Source of the DNA: Amycolatopsis cihanbeyliensis
GTDB lineage: Bacteria; Actinomycetota; Actinomycetes; Mycobacteriales; Pseudonocardiaceae
Direction: 5' to 3'
DNA length: 64,000 bases
Assembly (NCBI RefSeq): GCF_006715045.1
Contig: NZ_VFML01000001.1
Location: 1,518,501 to 1,582,500 of the forward strand
Shown: positions 1-8,113 of the stretch, piece after piece
How positions within the stretch are numbered: position 1 is the first letter of the stretch
How the letters are laid out: each line of letters opens with the position of its first letter
Made by a program: the position numbers and the translations under genes
The notes under the pieces: generated by a model
Seen by the model: only the letters and a program-made list of their open reading frames with translations
Databases searched by the model: none
Told to the model about the DNA's origin: nothing

Positions 1-811
1 ATAGCAGCGGCAGCCGGGCGGCAACGTCACCCCCATCGCGATACCACCGCAGCAGTGTGCGGATCGCGAAGCTATGCCGTAAATCATGCGGCCGCGGCTG
101 GCGAGCTTGCGACTGGCCAGCCAGTCCGGCCCGGCGGATGAGTTTGGCGAAGGTCTGTCCGACGTTGTAGTTCAGCAGCCGAGTGCCGGCGGTGGAGACC
201 AGCAGCGCATCACTGACTGGACGGCCAATGATCTGGTCACGGGTGCGGCGATAGGCCAGCAACGCGGTCGTGGTGCTGGTGTGTAGGGGAATCTGCCGGG
301 ACTTGTCGAACTTGGCATGCCGGATCAGCAGCAGCCCGGCTGTCGGGTCGAAGTCGGTGTCGTCGAGCGCGAGGACCTCGCCCAGGCGCATCCCGGTCAC
401 CGCGAGCAGTCCGATCAGGGTGCGCATCGTCGCCCGACGCAGCGGACTCGACAGCTGTTCGGCTTGGGCAAGCAGGGCTACGATGTCGGCATCGGAATAC
501 AGGTAAGGAACCGCGCGAGGAACCGGTCCTGGCACCAGCCCGGACGGCGGGACCTCGACAGCCGGATCAAGGGTGTGCAGGTAGGTCGCGAAACCGCGCA
601 CCGCCTGCATCCGCATCCGTAGCCAACTCGTGCTCGGTTCTGCCGGCAGGTGTACCCAGTCCAGCGTGTCGGCCAGCGTGATGGTGTGCTTGTCCTGCTC
701 GTCGAGCCAGTCGAGGAACTGGGCGAGGAGTTTGCCGTCGCGTTCGAGCTTGTAACCCAGTGAGCGCCGCAGCGCCAGATACTCGGCCAGCGCCTGGTGC
801 AGCCCGGTCAT
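1..811 (-). CDS. Tyrosine recombinase/integrase, second of a tandem pair (3' end outside window)
   Basis: The frame stays open from an ATG at 811 to the window edge. That ATG overlaps the TGA stop of the upstream recombinase in an ATGA arrangement, so the two are probably translationally coupled. The N-terminus (MTGLHQALAEYLALRRSLGY) is the SAM-like core-binding domain of phage-type integrases. Further along, a segment reading TGMRLGEVLAL carries the first catalytic arginine. The HxxR...H...Y part would lie near or beyond the edge, so catalytic completeness cannot be judged. Overlapping tyrosine recombinases are the mark of RIT (recombinase in trio) elements; a third gene would be expected outside the window. 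The exact element type is inferred. Confidence 0.8.
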   Translation of the reverse strand, partial: MTGLHQALAEYLALRRSLGYKLERDGKLLAQFLDWLDEQDKHTITLADTLDWVHLPAEPSTSWLRMRMQAVRGFATYLHTLDPAVEVPPSGLVPGPVPRAVPYLYSDADIVALLAQAEQLSSPLRRATMRTLIGLLAVTGMRLGEVLALDDTDFDPTAGLLLIRHAKFDKSRQIPLHTSTTTALLAYRRTRDQIIGRPVSDALLVSTAGTRLLNYNVGQTFAKLIRRAGLAGQSQARQPRPHDLRHSFAIRTLLRWYRDGGDVAARLPLL

Positions 812-2019
812 GACACACCCCCGGTGGGCCAGGGCCGGGCCAGGGTGCGTAGCGCAGCAACATCGACGGTCGCATACGCCGCCGTGGTCACCGACCCGCG
901 GTGTCGAAGAACCTGGCCGATCTCGGCCAGCGAGGCACCCGCGGCGAGCATCGAGGTGGCCGCGCTGTGCCGCAACCGATGCGCATACACGGTTCCCACG
1001 CCGGCCCGATGTGCGGCAGCGGCGACTGCCTGGGTCACCCCACCAGCCGTGAGCCCGTGGTGCGGAGCCTTGATTCGGATGAACACGCTGCGGTCCAAGG
1101 CACCCGCCGGTCTGCCGTGGCACAAATAGTCCACAAGTGCCTGGCCCACGTCGTCCGGTAACGGTAGCCGGTCGCTGCGGGGTCCCTTGCCGGTCACAGT
1201 GATTTCCCCGCACTGCCAATCAACGTCGTCCAGTCCCAGCCCAGCGACCTCACCGCTGCGCAGTCCCAGCCGCGACAGCAGTATCAGCATCGCGAAATCC
1301 CGACGCCCAGTGACGCAATCGCGGTCGCACGAGGCCAGCAATTCATTCACCTGCGCTGGTGGCAACGCTCGCGGTACTGCCGGATAGCCAGTGGCGATCT
1401 TGGGAACGGCTTCCACCAGCGAGGTGGCTAGCAACCCCTGCACATGCCAATATCGCAGCAACGAGCGCAGCGCACTCGCCTGCCGCTGCACCGTCTTGGG
1501 CGCCAACCACCGCGAGGAGGCAACCATGAACGCGGTGACATCTGCCGCCCTCAGCACGCTGAGTTCCCCGGCCCCGGCCCGCACGTGCGCCTCGATGAAC
1601 GGGCGCACCGACTCGACATAGCCGACCACTACCTTCGGCCGCAGGTCACGGTCCTCGATCAAGTAGTCGCGATACTGCTGCAGCAATCGTGCAGCCGCCG
1701 TCTGCGGTGTCGGTGACTCCATCACGGGCACTGATCCGAGGCCCCGCAGGTATTCCAGCAGCGGCGTCAGCGCCTTCACCGTACGCAGGTTGCGATGCCC
1801 CGTCCTCCGGCGGACCTCGACGTATTGCCCCAGCGCCTCCGGCGTCAGATCCACGGCTTCCAGCCGCTGCGACATCATCCAGCGACTCAGGTGCGCGACC
1901 AACCCAAGCTGATGTGCAGCAGCGTTGACCGCGTATCCCCGCCTCACCAACTCCCGGGCGAACCCGTCGGCATACGGCTCCAGCGGCCCCACAACTTCCG
2001 AGTGCAGCACGTGCACCAT
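808..2019 (-). CDS. Tyrosine recombinase, first gene of a RIT-like tandem
   Basis: This 403-residue integrase has an N-terminal SAM-like DNA-binding part (about residues 100-190) and a C-terminal catalytic domain. The visible catalytic motifs are the first arginine in LGLRSGEVAGL, the HRLRH box, and RHRGSVTTAAYA with the nucleophilic tyrosine. The ATG at 2019 follows a good ribosome site (GGAGAGGAG). The gene overlaps the next recombinase by four bases. Upstream at 2155-2188 is a perfect palindrome that abuts a cut IS256 gene, so this is probably the outer gene of an element inserted there. Family-level function (site-specific recombination) is secure; element mobility is inferred. Confidence 0.9.
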   Translation of the reverse strand: MVHVLHSEVVGPLEPYADGFARELVRRGYAVNAAAHQLGLVAHLSRWMMSQRLEAVDLTPEALGQYVEVRRRTGHRNLRTVKALTPLLEYLRGLGSVPVMESPTPQTAAARLLQQYRDYLIEDRDLRPKVVVGYVESVRPFIEAHVRAGAGELSVLRAADVTAFMVASSRWLAPKTVQRQASALRSLLRYWHVQGLLATSLVEAVPKIATGYPAVPRALPPAQVNELLASCDRDCVTGRRDFAMLILLSRLGLRSGEVAGLGLDDVDWQCGEITVTGKGPRSDRLPLPDDVGQALVDYLCHGRPAGALDRSVFIRIKAPHHGLTAGGVTQAVAAAAHRAGVGTVYAHRLRHSAATSMLAAGASLAEIGQVLRHRGSVTTAAYATVDVAALRTLARPWPTGGVS

Positions 2020-2154
2020 GACGCTCTCCTCTCCATACGATGGAAAGGTCCAGCGTCGCTCAACGAGCCAGGATTATGCCGACATCGCCAGCGCGGGCAC
2101 CACCCACGGCAACCGCTCCCGACCGGATATCGGAATAACCCCGGAGTCGGGATA

Positions 2155-2188
2155 ATGGACCTTATGCCGATATCGGCATAAGGTCCAT
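2155..2188. repeat. 34-bp perfect palindrome at the edge of the RIT-like element
   Basis: The sequence is its own exact reverse complement over 34 bases, with centre CCGATATCGG. It lies between the recombinase gene and the point where an IS256 transposase reading frame resumes at 2189. Shorter versions of the motif (TTATGCCGA and GGATATCGGAATAA) occur just inside at about 2073-2085 and 2125-2140. This fits a recombinase-binding terminal repeat or crossover site, which is inference. Confidence 0.6.
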
Positions 2189-2644
2189 CTGATCAGGAAT
2201 TCGTTCCGGATCGCATCGAAGCGTGATTGGGACGCGCTGAAGAAGGATCTCAAGCCGATCTACGCGGCCGCGACCGTGACGGCTGCGGAGGTGGCGTTGG
2301 ACGAGTTGGAGGAGAAGTGGGGTAAACAGTATTCGGCGATGATCAGACTGTGGCGCAACGCGTGGGAGGAGTTCACACCGTTTCTGGACTATGACCCGGA
2401 AATTAGGCGTGTGTTGTGCTCCACCAACGCGATCGAGTCGCTGAACGCGCGGTATCGTAGGGCCGTGCGGGCACGAGGTCACTTCCCGACCGAGCAAGCC
2501 GCGCTGAAGTGTCTGTACCTGGTCACCCGCTCGCTCGACCCGACCGGCAAGGGCCAGGCGAGGTGGACGATGCGGTGGAAGCCGGCGCTCAACGCGTTCG
2601 CGACCACGTTCGGTGACCGCTGGCCGAGCGCACAGAAGTACTAA
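2189..2644 (+). pseudogene. IS256-family transposase, C-terminal fragment
   Basis: The open frame starts abruptly with LIRNSFRIASKRDW, an internal IS256 motif, and runs to a TAA at 2644. STNAIESLNARYRRAVRARG is the conserved C-terminal DDE region with its glutamate. The N-terminal two thirds are missing because the palindrome at 2155-2188 interrupts the frame. The piece cannot encode an active transposase. Confidence 0.85.
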
Positions 2645-2681
2645 CCAGCAACGCCGAACCCACCGATTCCGTTACAGACCC
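2189..2681 (+). mobile_element. IS256-family remnant (3' end with right terminal repeat)
   Basis: The remnant holds the last third of an IS256 transposase (2189-2644) followed by a terminal sequence. On the minus strand that end starts GGGTCTGTAACGGAATCGG, which resembles other IS256-family ends. The left side is cut at the palindrome of the RIT-like element. The right side abuts an IS5-family copy whose own terminal repeat is missing. Confidence 0.6.
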
Positions 2682-3455
2682 AACTCGGGTGAGGCGTTTG
2701 CTGATGGTGTGGATCATGGCCCAGCGGACGATGGCTTCGTGGTGTTCGGGGAGGCGTTCGTAGTCGCGGACGCAGCGTCGGTGCTGGTTGATCCAGGCCA
2801 GGCTGCGTTCCACGACCCATCTGCGGTGAAGCTCGACGAATCCGATTTGACCTGCGAGTTTGGCGACGATCTCGATGCTGATGCCGAACAGGGTTCTCGC
2901 CCAGTCGATCAGGGTGCCGGTGTAGCCGGAATCGGCCCACAGGTGCCGCACGCTGGGGCAGAGGTAGCGCGGCCTGGCCAGGAGGTTCCGGGCGGCGGTG
3001 TGGTCCTGGACGTCGGCGCTGGTGACCAGCACACAGATCAACAGGCCGACGGTGTCTACGGCGATGTGCCGTTTGCGGCCGTTGATCTTCTTGCCCGCGT
3101 CGAACCCGCGGCTGCCGGATGCGACGGTGTCGGCGGCTTTGACCGAGGCCGAGTCGATCATCCTGGCGTTTGGCGCGGCCCGGCGGCCTTCGGTCAGCCG
3201 GGCCCGGTCGCGTAGCGCATCGAGTAGATGTTGGGTCGCATCGTGGTGTTCCCACGCGGCGAAGTGCTTGTACACCGTGGACCATGGCGGGAAATCAGCC
3301 GGTAGAGCCCGCCATGTGATGCCGTTGTCGACCACGTACAGGATCGCGTCGACGATCTCGCGCCGACAGTGCTTCGCACGGCGACCACCCCTGCCGCCCA
3401 GCCAACCCGGCTTCGGCAACAATGGTTCGATCGTAGCCCACTGAGCGTCGGTCAT
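2641..3455 (-). CDS. IS5-family transposase (copy 1)
   Basis: The family start MTDAQWATIEPLLPKPGW lies at 3455. The protein shows an N-terminal DUF4096-like part, the DDE D in MIDSASVKA, a second D in LWADSGYTG, and the glutamate in VVERSLAWINQHRR. The normal C-terminus (WAMIHTISKRLTR) is present. The frame then runs through the missing terminal repeat into the IS256 remnant, adding about 35 foreign residues before the stop at 2641. Catalytic motifs are intact, so the enzyme may still work, but one terminal repeat is lost. Confidence 0.85.
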
Positions 3456-3672
3456 GTCCGACGGATAACGCCGTGACCTGAGCGAAGGGCGGTGCGTGGT
3501 GGCCAACAGACAGCACTGTCGACCCCGCGCGAAGGGGACCGACGAACTCGGGCACGATGGCACCCGGGACTCCTCGGTAGGACGGTTGACTAGACACCAC
3601 CCGATCTACCAGGAGTCCCTTCTCACCTCCGCAGCGACCCCAGCCGACCAAGATCAGTTCAAGAACAGGCTC
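2682..3672 (-). mobile_element. IS5-family element, copy 1 (one end truncated)
   Basis: The right end carries a terminal repeat that reads GAGCCTGTTCTTGAACT on the minus strand, identical to the end of copy 2 at 6672. The left end stops at 2682 against the IS256 right repeat and lacks about 15 terminal bases that copy 2 keeps. An IS1182-type element starts two bases after the right end. Copies 1 and 2 are in opposite orientation. Confidence 0.75.
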
Positions 3673-3673
3673 T

Positions 3674-5508
3674 GGGCTTGACTCTGTCGGGGATCTCGGT
3701 GGTTGCTGTTAGCTGACGGCTCGCCAGGAGCGTTGGCGTGGGATGTTCTGCTGGTCGAGGTAGTCCTGGAAGGCTGTTGGTGGTCGTGGGGCCGCAGGGT
3801 CGCCGGGAGGCTGCCTGCTGAGGCGTTCGATGTTGACGGCGATGGCGGTGAGTACGTGTTGCAGGTGGGTTTTGGCTTGTCCTCGGTAGCGGCAGCGGCG
3901 CATGTCGTGGCCGTGGACGAATTCGCAGAGGGTGCCCTCGATGCCGGAGCGGACGGCGTAGTGCTTGTGCCAGGCTGGTTCCTGCCGTTCGGCGCCGCTG
4001 TGCAGCTGTAGTTCGAGCAGCTCTCTCGGGGGAAGCCCACGTTGCGCGCGGAGTCGCGGGAGGTGGTGCACTGGCCCGGACCGGGCAGGGTTGGCACTGG
4101 CTCCTGGTGAAACGGGCCACGATCAGCGGCCGAGGTCGGCGAGGATGTGGGGTAGGGGCAGTGCCAGCCCTGGCCCTGCGGGCAGGTGACCTGTTGGCGG
4201 TCGAAGTCGATGTGGAAGTCGTCGCGGGCGAAGCCCTCGCCCGGCGGTGCTGGTGAGTGGGGTTGCCCGGCAGTGGCCCGACGACGGTGATCCGGTGTTC
4301 GCGTTCGGCCCGCTCCACGTGGACCAGGGAGGTGTAGCCGCCGTCCACCAGGTGCCGGTCCGGCCGTAAGCCCCGATGTTCCAGTCTGGTATGGACGTCG
4401 GGCAGCACCTCGGCGTCCGAGCTGGTGGCCGGCATGGTGGTCACGTCCGTGATCACGTTGGGCCTGTCACCGGAGCAGGTCTCGGTCACGTGCGCGAGGA
4501 ACCCCTGCCAGCGGGTGACCTCCCCCCGACGTGCGTAGCGGGTCGCCGAATCGTAGGGCGAGACGATCCGCCTCGCCGAGGGCGGCAGGCCGCTGCACTC
4601 GGCGTCGCGCCACCGCAGGCGGCCCATGGCATCCCAGTGATAGTTCTGCACCAGCACCTGCCGCAGGGTCTGCACCCGGGGCCCGTCCAGCAGGCCGGGG
4701 TGATGACGGCTCAGAGGTTCGAGCAGGTGACGGGCGTCCGCCCCGGTGGTGTTGATCCTGGTCTTGGGCCGAGTTGGGTTCTTGCCCAAACGCACCGGTC
4801 GGCCGTAGCGGCGGCCCCAGTGCTCGTCGACCAGGCCGTCGAGCGCGTGGTCGACGGTGCGGGCGAGTTCCTCCAGGGCCGCGCGCAACGGCCTCGGTGA
4901 CCAACTCCAGGCGGGTCAGGTCGCGCACAGCGGCCAGGACGTGAGTGGAGTCAGCGCGCTGGGTGGTGCGCTTGCGGACCAGTCCGGCCTCCTTCAACCG
5001 GGCCAAGGCGACATCCAGGAGGCGGTCCGCCCGGCCGGCCCGCAGCAGACGGTCGCGGAAGTCGCCGAGCACGCTGTGGTGAAAGCCGGGGTCGTCCGAC
5101 TCCAGGCCGAGCGCGTACTTGAAGTCGATACGACAACGTACGGCCTCGGCGGCGTCGCGGTCGGACAAGCCCAACAGGAACTGCGACACGCTCACCGTGG
5201 CCGATTGGGCGGGCGAGAGCCCAGGACGCCCGTCGCGCGAGTAGCAGTCGGCGAAGTCCTCGTCCCCCCACAGACCGCCTAGACGATCACGTACCCACAT
5301 CGCCGTCGTACCACCGGGGTTACTGGCCCGAGCCACCCGCGCGGTGAGCTCCGGGACCTCCACCACGGACCGCGTACCAACCGGTAAGGACATCTGACCA
5401 CCTCGGACAGCGTTACGACTTCACTAACCCCGAAAGCCTCATTGTTACCCACCGGTCACCCTCCACGACCACACCGACCGCCCCAAGATTCCCGACAGAG
5501 TCAGGCTT
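3674..5508 (-). mobile_element. IS1182-type element, degenerate, with terminal inverted repeats
   Basis: About 23-bp imperfect inverted repeats bound the element: GGGCTTGACTCTGTCGGGG at 3674 and, read from the other side, AAGCCTGACTCTGTCGGGA ending at 5508. The element lies immediately next to IS5 copy 1. Its transposase is frameshifted. Confidence 0.75.
3709..5393 (-). pseudogene. IS1182-family transposase, frameshifted in at least two places
   Basis: The N-terminal part (from 5393, MSLPVGTRSVVEVPELTARV, with the DUF772-like DGRPGLSPAQ block) runs to about 4890. The reading then shifts to a second frame through the DDE core (for example [20 protein letters not shown] and [10 protein letters not shown]) to about 4260. 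It resumes in a third frame for the C-terminus, which ends at 3709 with the typical [20 protein letters not shown] block. All parts of the family are recognisable but no single frame spans them, so the gene is inactive. Confidence 0.8.
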
Positions 5509-5752
5509 AGACTTGCAGGACATGCCTAGTCGGACTTCGTGATTTTAGGCGTGGCAGTGTACGTAAGCACGGGAAGGTAGACGGCGCGCACGCTTGTCAG
5601 CCCGGCGATGTACTTGAGCACCATACGAGGACGAACACCGCCACCTCAGGCCAACTGGTCCCGTCACCTGGAGTTGCAGCGAGGCGCGAGATCCTGAGGC
5701 CTCTTCGATCCCATGCACCGCGGCACAGGAGCCACCCGCGTCTCAGCAGGGG

Positions 5753-6658
5753 CTATGCGGCGAGCCGCCTCAAGGCCGCCTGCGCCGGCGGCCCCCACGT
5801 GGGCTTCCCACCCGGCAACCCCTTGTCGCCGTTGTCGCCGATGACCAGGCAAGCCAGCGCCTTGATGAGTGCCCAACCCATGGCACGCTGCAAGGTGGCC
5901 GCGTCGGCCGAGCCATAGGCCCGATGGAAGCGATCCATCGCTGCGTCGGGCAGAAGAAGCCAGCCGCCGGCAAGGTCACAGGCTGGGTCCCCGGCGCACA
6001 TATCGCCGAAGTCGATGACGCCGCAGAAAGTGCCGTCGACGGTGAGGACGTTGGCCGGGTGCAGGTCGCCGTGAAGCCACACCGCCGGTCCGGTCCATTC
6101 TGGAGCAGCCAGTGCGTCCCTCCACACCCTGCGGACGGCGTCCGGCTCGGGGACCAACCCGCGATCGACGGCCTGCTCCAGCGCGTAGGCAAAGCCAACA
6201 GCGTTGTCAGCCAGGGGACCGCCCCGTCGATGTCGCCCAGCTGGCGCATCGGCGGGTGCCGGGCGGTGTAGGGCGGTGAGGAAGGACGCCAAGGTGTCAG
6301 CCGCCTCGTCGCCACGCGTCGCTGGGGCTCGGTCGGCAGGCTCTCCCGAGACCCACGTCGTGACAATCCAGGGTTGCGGGAAGGTCTCGGAGGGCTGGCC
6401 TAGGCGCTGCGGCAAGGGCGTCTGCAGCGGCAGACCTGACGCCACTTCCGGGACCAGTGTGTACTCCTTGAGCAAGAGCTCGCTCGCGTCGTCGGTAGCC
6501 CATGGCAGGCGCACTGCGAGGTCGTCGCCGAGCCGCCACATCTGGTTGTCCCAGCCGCTCGCACCGAACGTCACCGGCAGATCGGCCAAGTCCGGATGCT
6601 GTTCGCGAAGCAGCGTCACCACCAAATCTGTAGTGATCTCATCTGGAGTATGCATCAT
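5753..6658 (-). CDS. Aminoglycoside phosphotransferase-family kinase
   Basis: This 301-residue protein belongs to the APH/choline-kinase fold. The catalytic loop reads HGDLHPANV with the Brenner aspartate, followed by GVIDFGDMCAGDPACDLA, which contains the magnesium-binding aspartate. The N-lobe carries a nucleotide-binding region around residues 25-60. Family members phosphorylate aminoglycosides, macrolides or other small hydroxyl compounds; the substrate here cannot be read from sequence. It lies alone between an IS1182-type element and IS5 copy 2, enclosed by the inverted IS5 pair, so it looks like carried cargo, possibly a resistance gene. No promoter was recognised in 5509-5752, and the ATG at 6658 sits 14 bases from the IS5 end. 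Confidence 0.85.
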   Translation of the reverse strand: MMHTPDEITTDLVVTLLREQHPDLADLPVTFGASGWDNQMWRLGDDLAVRLPWATDDASELLLKEYTLVPEVASGLPLQTPLPQRLGQPSETFPQPWIVTTWVSGEPADRAPATRGDEAADTLASFLTALHRPAPADAPAGRHRRGGPLADNAVGFAYALEQAVDRGLVPEPDAVRRVWRDALAAPEWTGPAVWLHGDLHPANVLTVDGTFCGVIDFGDMCAGDPACDLAGGWLLLPDAAMDRFHRAYGSADAATLQRAMGWALIKALACLVIGDNGDKGLPGGKPTWGPPAQAALRRLAA

Positions 6659-6671
6659 CGGGCAAGTCTAA

Positions 6672-7539
6672 GAGCCTGTTCTTGAACTGATCTTGTCGGC
6701 TGGGCCACTGCGGAGGTGAGAAGGGACTCCTGGTAGATCGGGTGGTGTCTAGTCAACCGTCCTACCGAGGAGTCCCGGGTGCCATCGTGCCCGAGTTCGT
6801 CGACCCCCTTCGCGCGGGGTCGACAGTGCTGTCTGTTGGCCACCACGCACCGCCCTTCGCTCAGGTCACGGCGTTATCCGTCGGACATGACCGACGCTCA
6901 GTGGGCTACGATCGAACCATTGTTGCCGAAGCCGGGTTGGCTGGGCGGCAGGGGTGGTCGCCGTGCGAAGCACTGTCGGCGCGAGATCGTCGACGCGATC
7001 CTGTACGTGGTCGACAACGGCATCACATGGCGGGCTCTACCGGCTGATTTCCCGCCATGGTCCACGGTGTACAAGCACTTCGCCGCGTGGGAACACCACG
7101 ATGCGACCCAACATCTACTCGATGCGCTACGCGACCGGGCCCGGCTGACCGAAGGCCGCCGGGCCGCGCCAAACGCCAGGATGATCGACTCGGCCTCGGT
7201 CAAAGCCGCCGACACCGTCGCATCCGGCAGCCGCGGGTTCGACGCGGGCAAGAAGATCAACGGCCGCAAACGGCACATCGCCGTAGACACCGTCGGCCTG
7301 TTGATCTGTGTGCTGGTCACCAGCGCCGACGTCCAGGACCACACCGCCGCCCGGAACCTCCTGGCCAGGCCGCGCTACCTCTGCCCCAGCGTGCGGCACC
7401 TGTGGGCCGATTCCGGCTACACCGGCACCCTGATCGACTGGGCGAGAACCCATCTGCGGTGAAGCACGACGAATCCGTCCGCTGGGCCATGATCCACACC
7501 ATCAGCAAACGCCTCAACTGAGTTCAGGAACAGGTTCTC
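6672..7539 (+). mobile_element. IS5-family element, copy 2 (both ends present, rearranged inside)
   Basis: Both terminal repeats are visible: GAGCCTGTTCTTGAACT at 6672 and its partner AGTTCAGGAACAGGTTCTC ending at 7539. Compared with copy 1, the 3' coding part has a deletion and a short inverted segment near 7449-7478. No clear target duplication is seen. Confidence 0.8.
6887..7462 (+). pseudogene. IS5-family transposase, copy 2, truncated by deletion and inversion
   Basis: The protein is nearly identical to copy 1 from MTDAQWATIEPLLP through SGYTGTLIDWART. It then reads a foreign two-residue tail and stops at 7462. About 30 bases that follow (ATCTGCGGTGAAGC...) match copy 1 in the reverse direction, and the normal 3' end resumes at about 7479. 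The catalytic glutamate region is lost, so the enzyme should be inactive. Confidence 0.85.
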
Positions 7540-7767
7540 AGTCGATACGATTCGTGATCGAGGCGGTTCCTGGCGAGGCGGTGGGAAGTCCCCGTACCGT
7601 GGTTGTCCTCGGGCCCTCCGCCAACGCAGCCAAGGTCCACTCTGGCGCGAGTACCGCGACCAGGGACTTGCAGGGCAGGGCCTAGGCAGTAGGGCGCACG
7701 GACTTGAACTGTTGCGCGAAGAGTGACCCACCATCGCACGAAATCGGTCGATGAGCGGGATAAGCAA

Positions 7768-8094
7768 ATGAAAGGCAACTCGGTATCGACAATGAACGAT
7801 GAAAACGCGAATATTCGCCTTGCCGAAATTCGACAGAGGCTCGATGGAATCGACCGCCGGATTGCCGAGAGCGTCGGCGACCGGTTCGAGGCAGTCAGGC
7901 AGGTCGGTGAATTGAAGCGCGCGACTGGCATCCCCATGATGCAGAAGGGTCGAGTGGACGCCGTCGTCTCCCGGGCTACCCAGTTCGAGGCCGACTACAA
8001 CATTCCAGCAGGGACGCTAACTGCCATCTTTTCGACGCTCGTCGCGGAGGCCTGTCGACTCGAGGACGGGATCATCGGCCAGGATTCCGAGTAG
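7768..8094 (+). CDS. papB: AroQ-type chorismate mutase, likely 4-amino-4-deoxychorismate mutase
   Basis: This short all-helical AroQ protein (about 108 residues) shows the expected basic active-site residues in IRQRLDGIDRRI, DRFEAVRQVGELKR and KGRVDAVV. It lies directly upstream of a papA and a papC homologue in one transcription unit, as in pristinamycin and chloramphenicol loci. Family knowledge therefore predicts Claisen rearrangement of 4-amino-4-deoxychorismate to 4-amino-4-deoxyprephenate. In-frame starts are possible at 7768 and 7792; the GCGGGA before 7768 favours that one. It is 19 bases upstream of papA. A housekeeping chorismate mutase role is less likely from context. Confidence 0.85.
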   Translation: MKGNSVSTMNDENANIRLAEIRQRLDGIDRRIAESVGDRFEAVRQVGELKRATGIPMMQKGRVDAVVSRATQFEADYNIPAGTLTAIFSTLVAEACRLEDGIIGQDSE

Positions 8095-8113
8095 CTTCCA
8101 TGGGGGAAAGATT

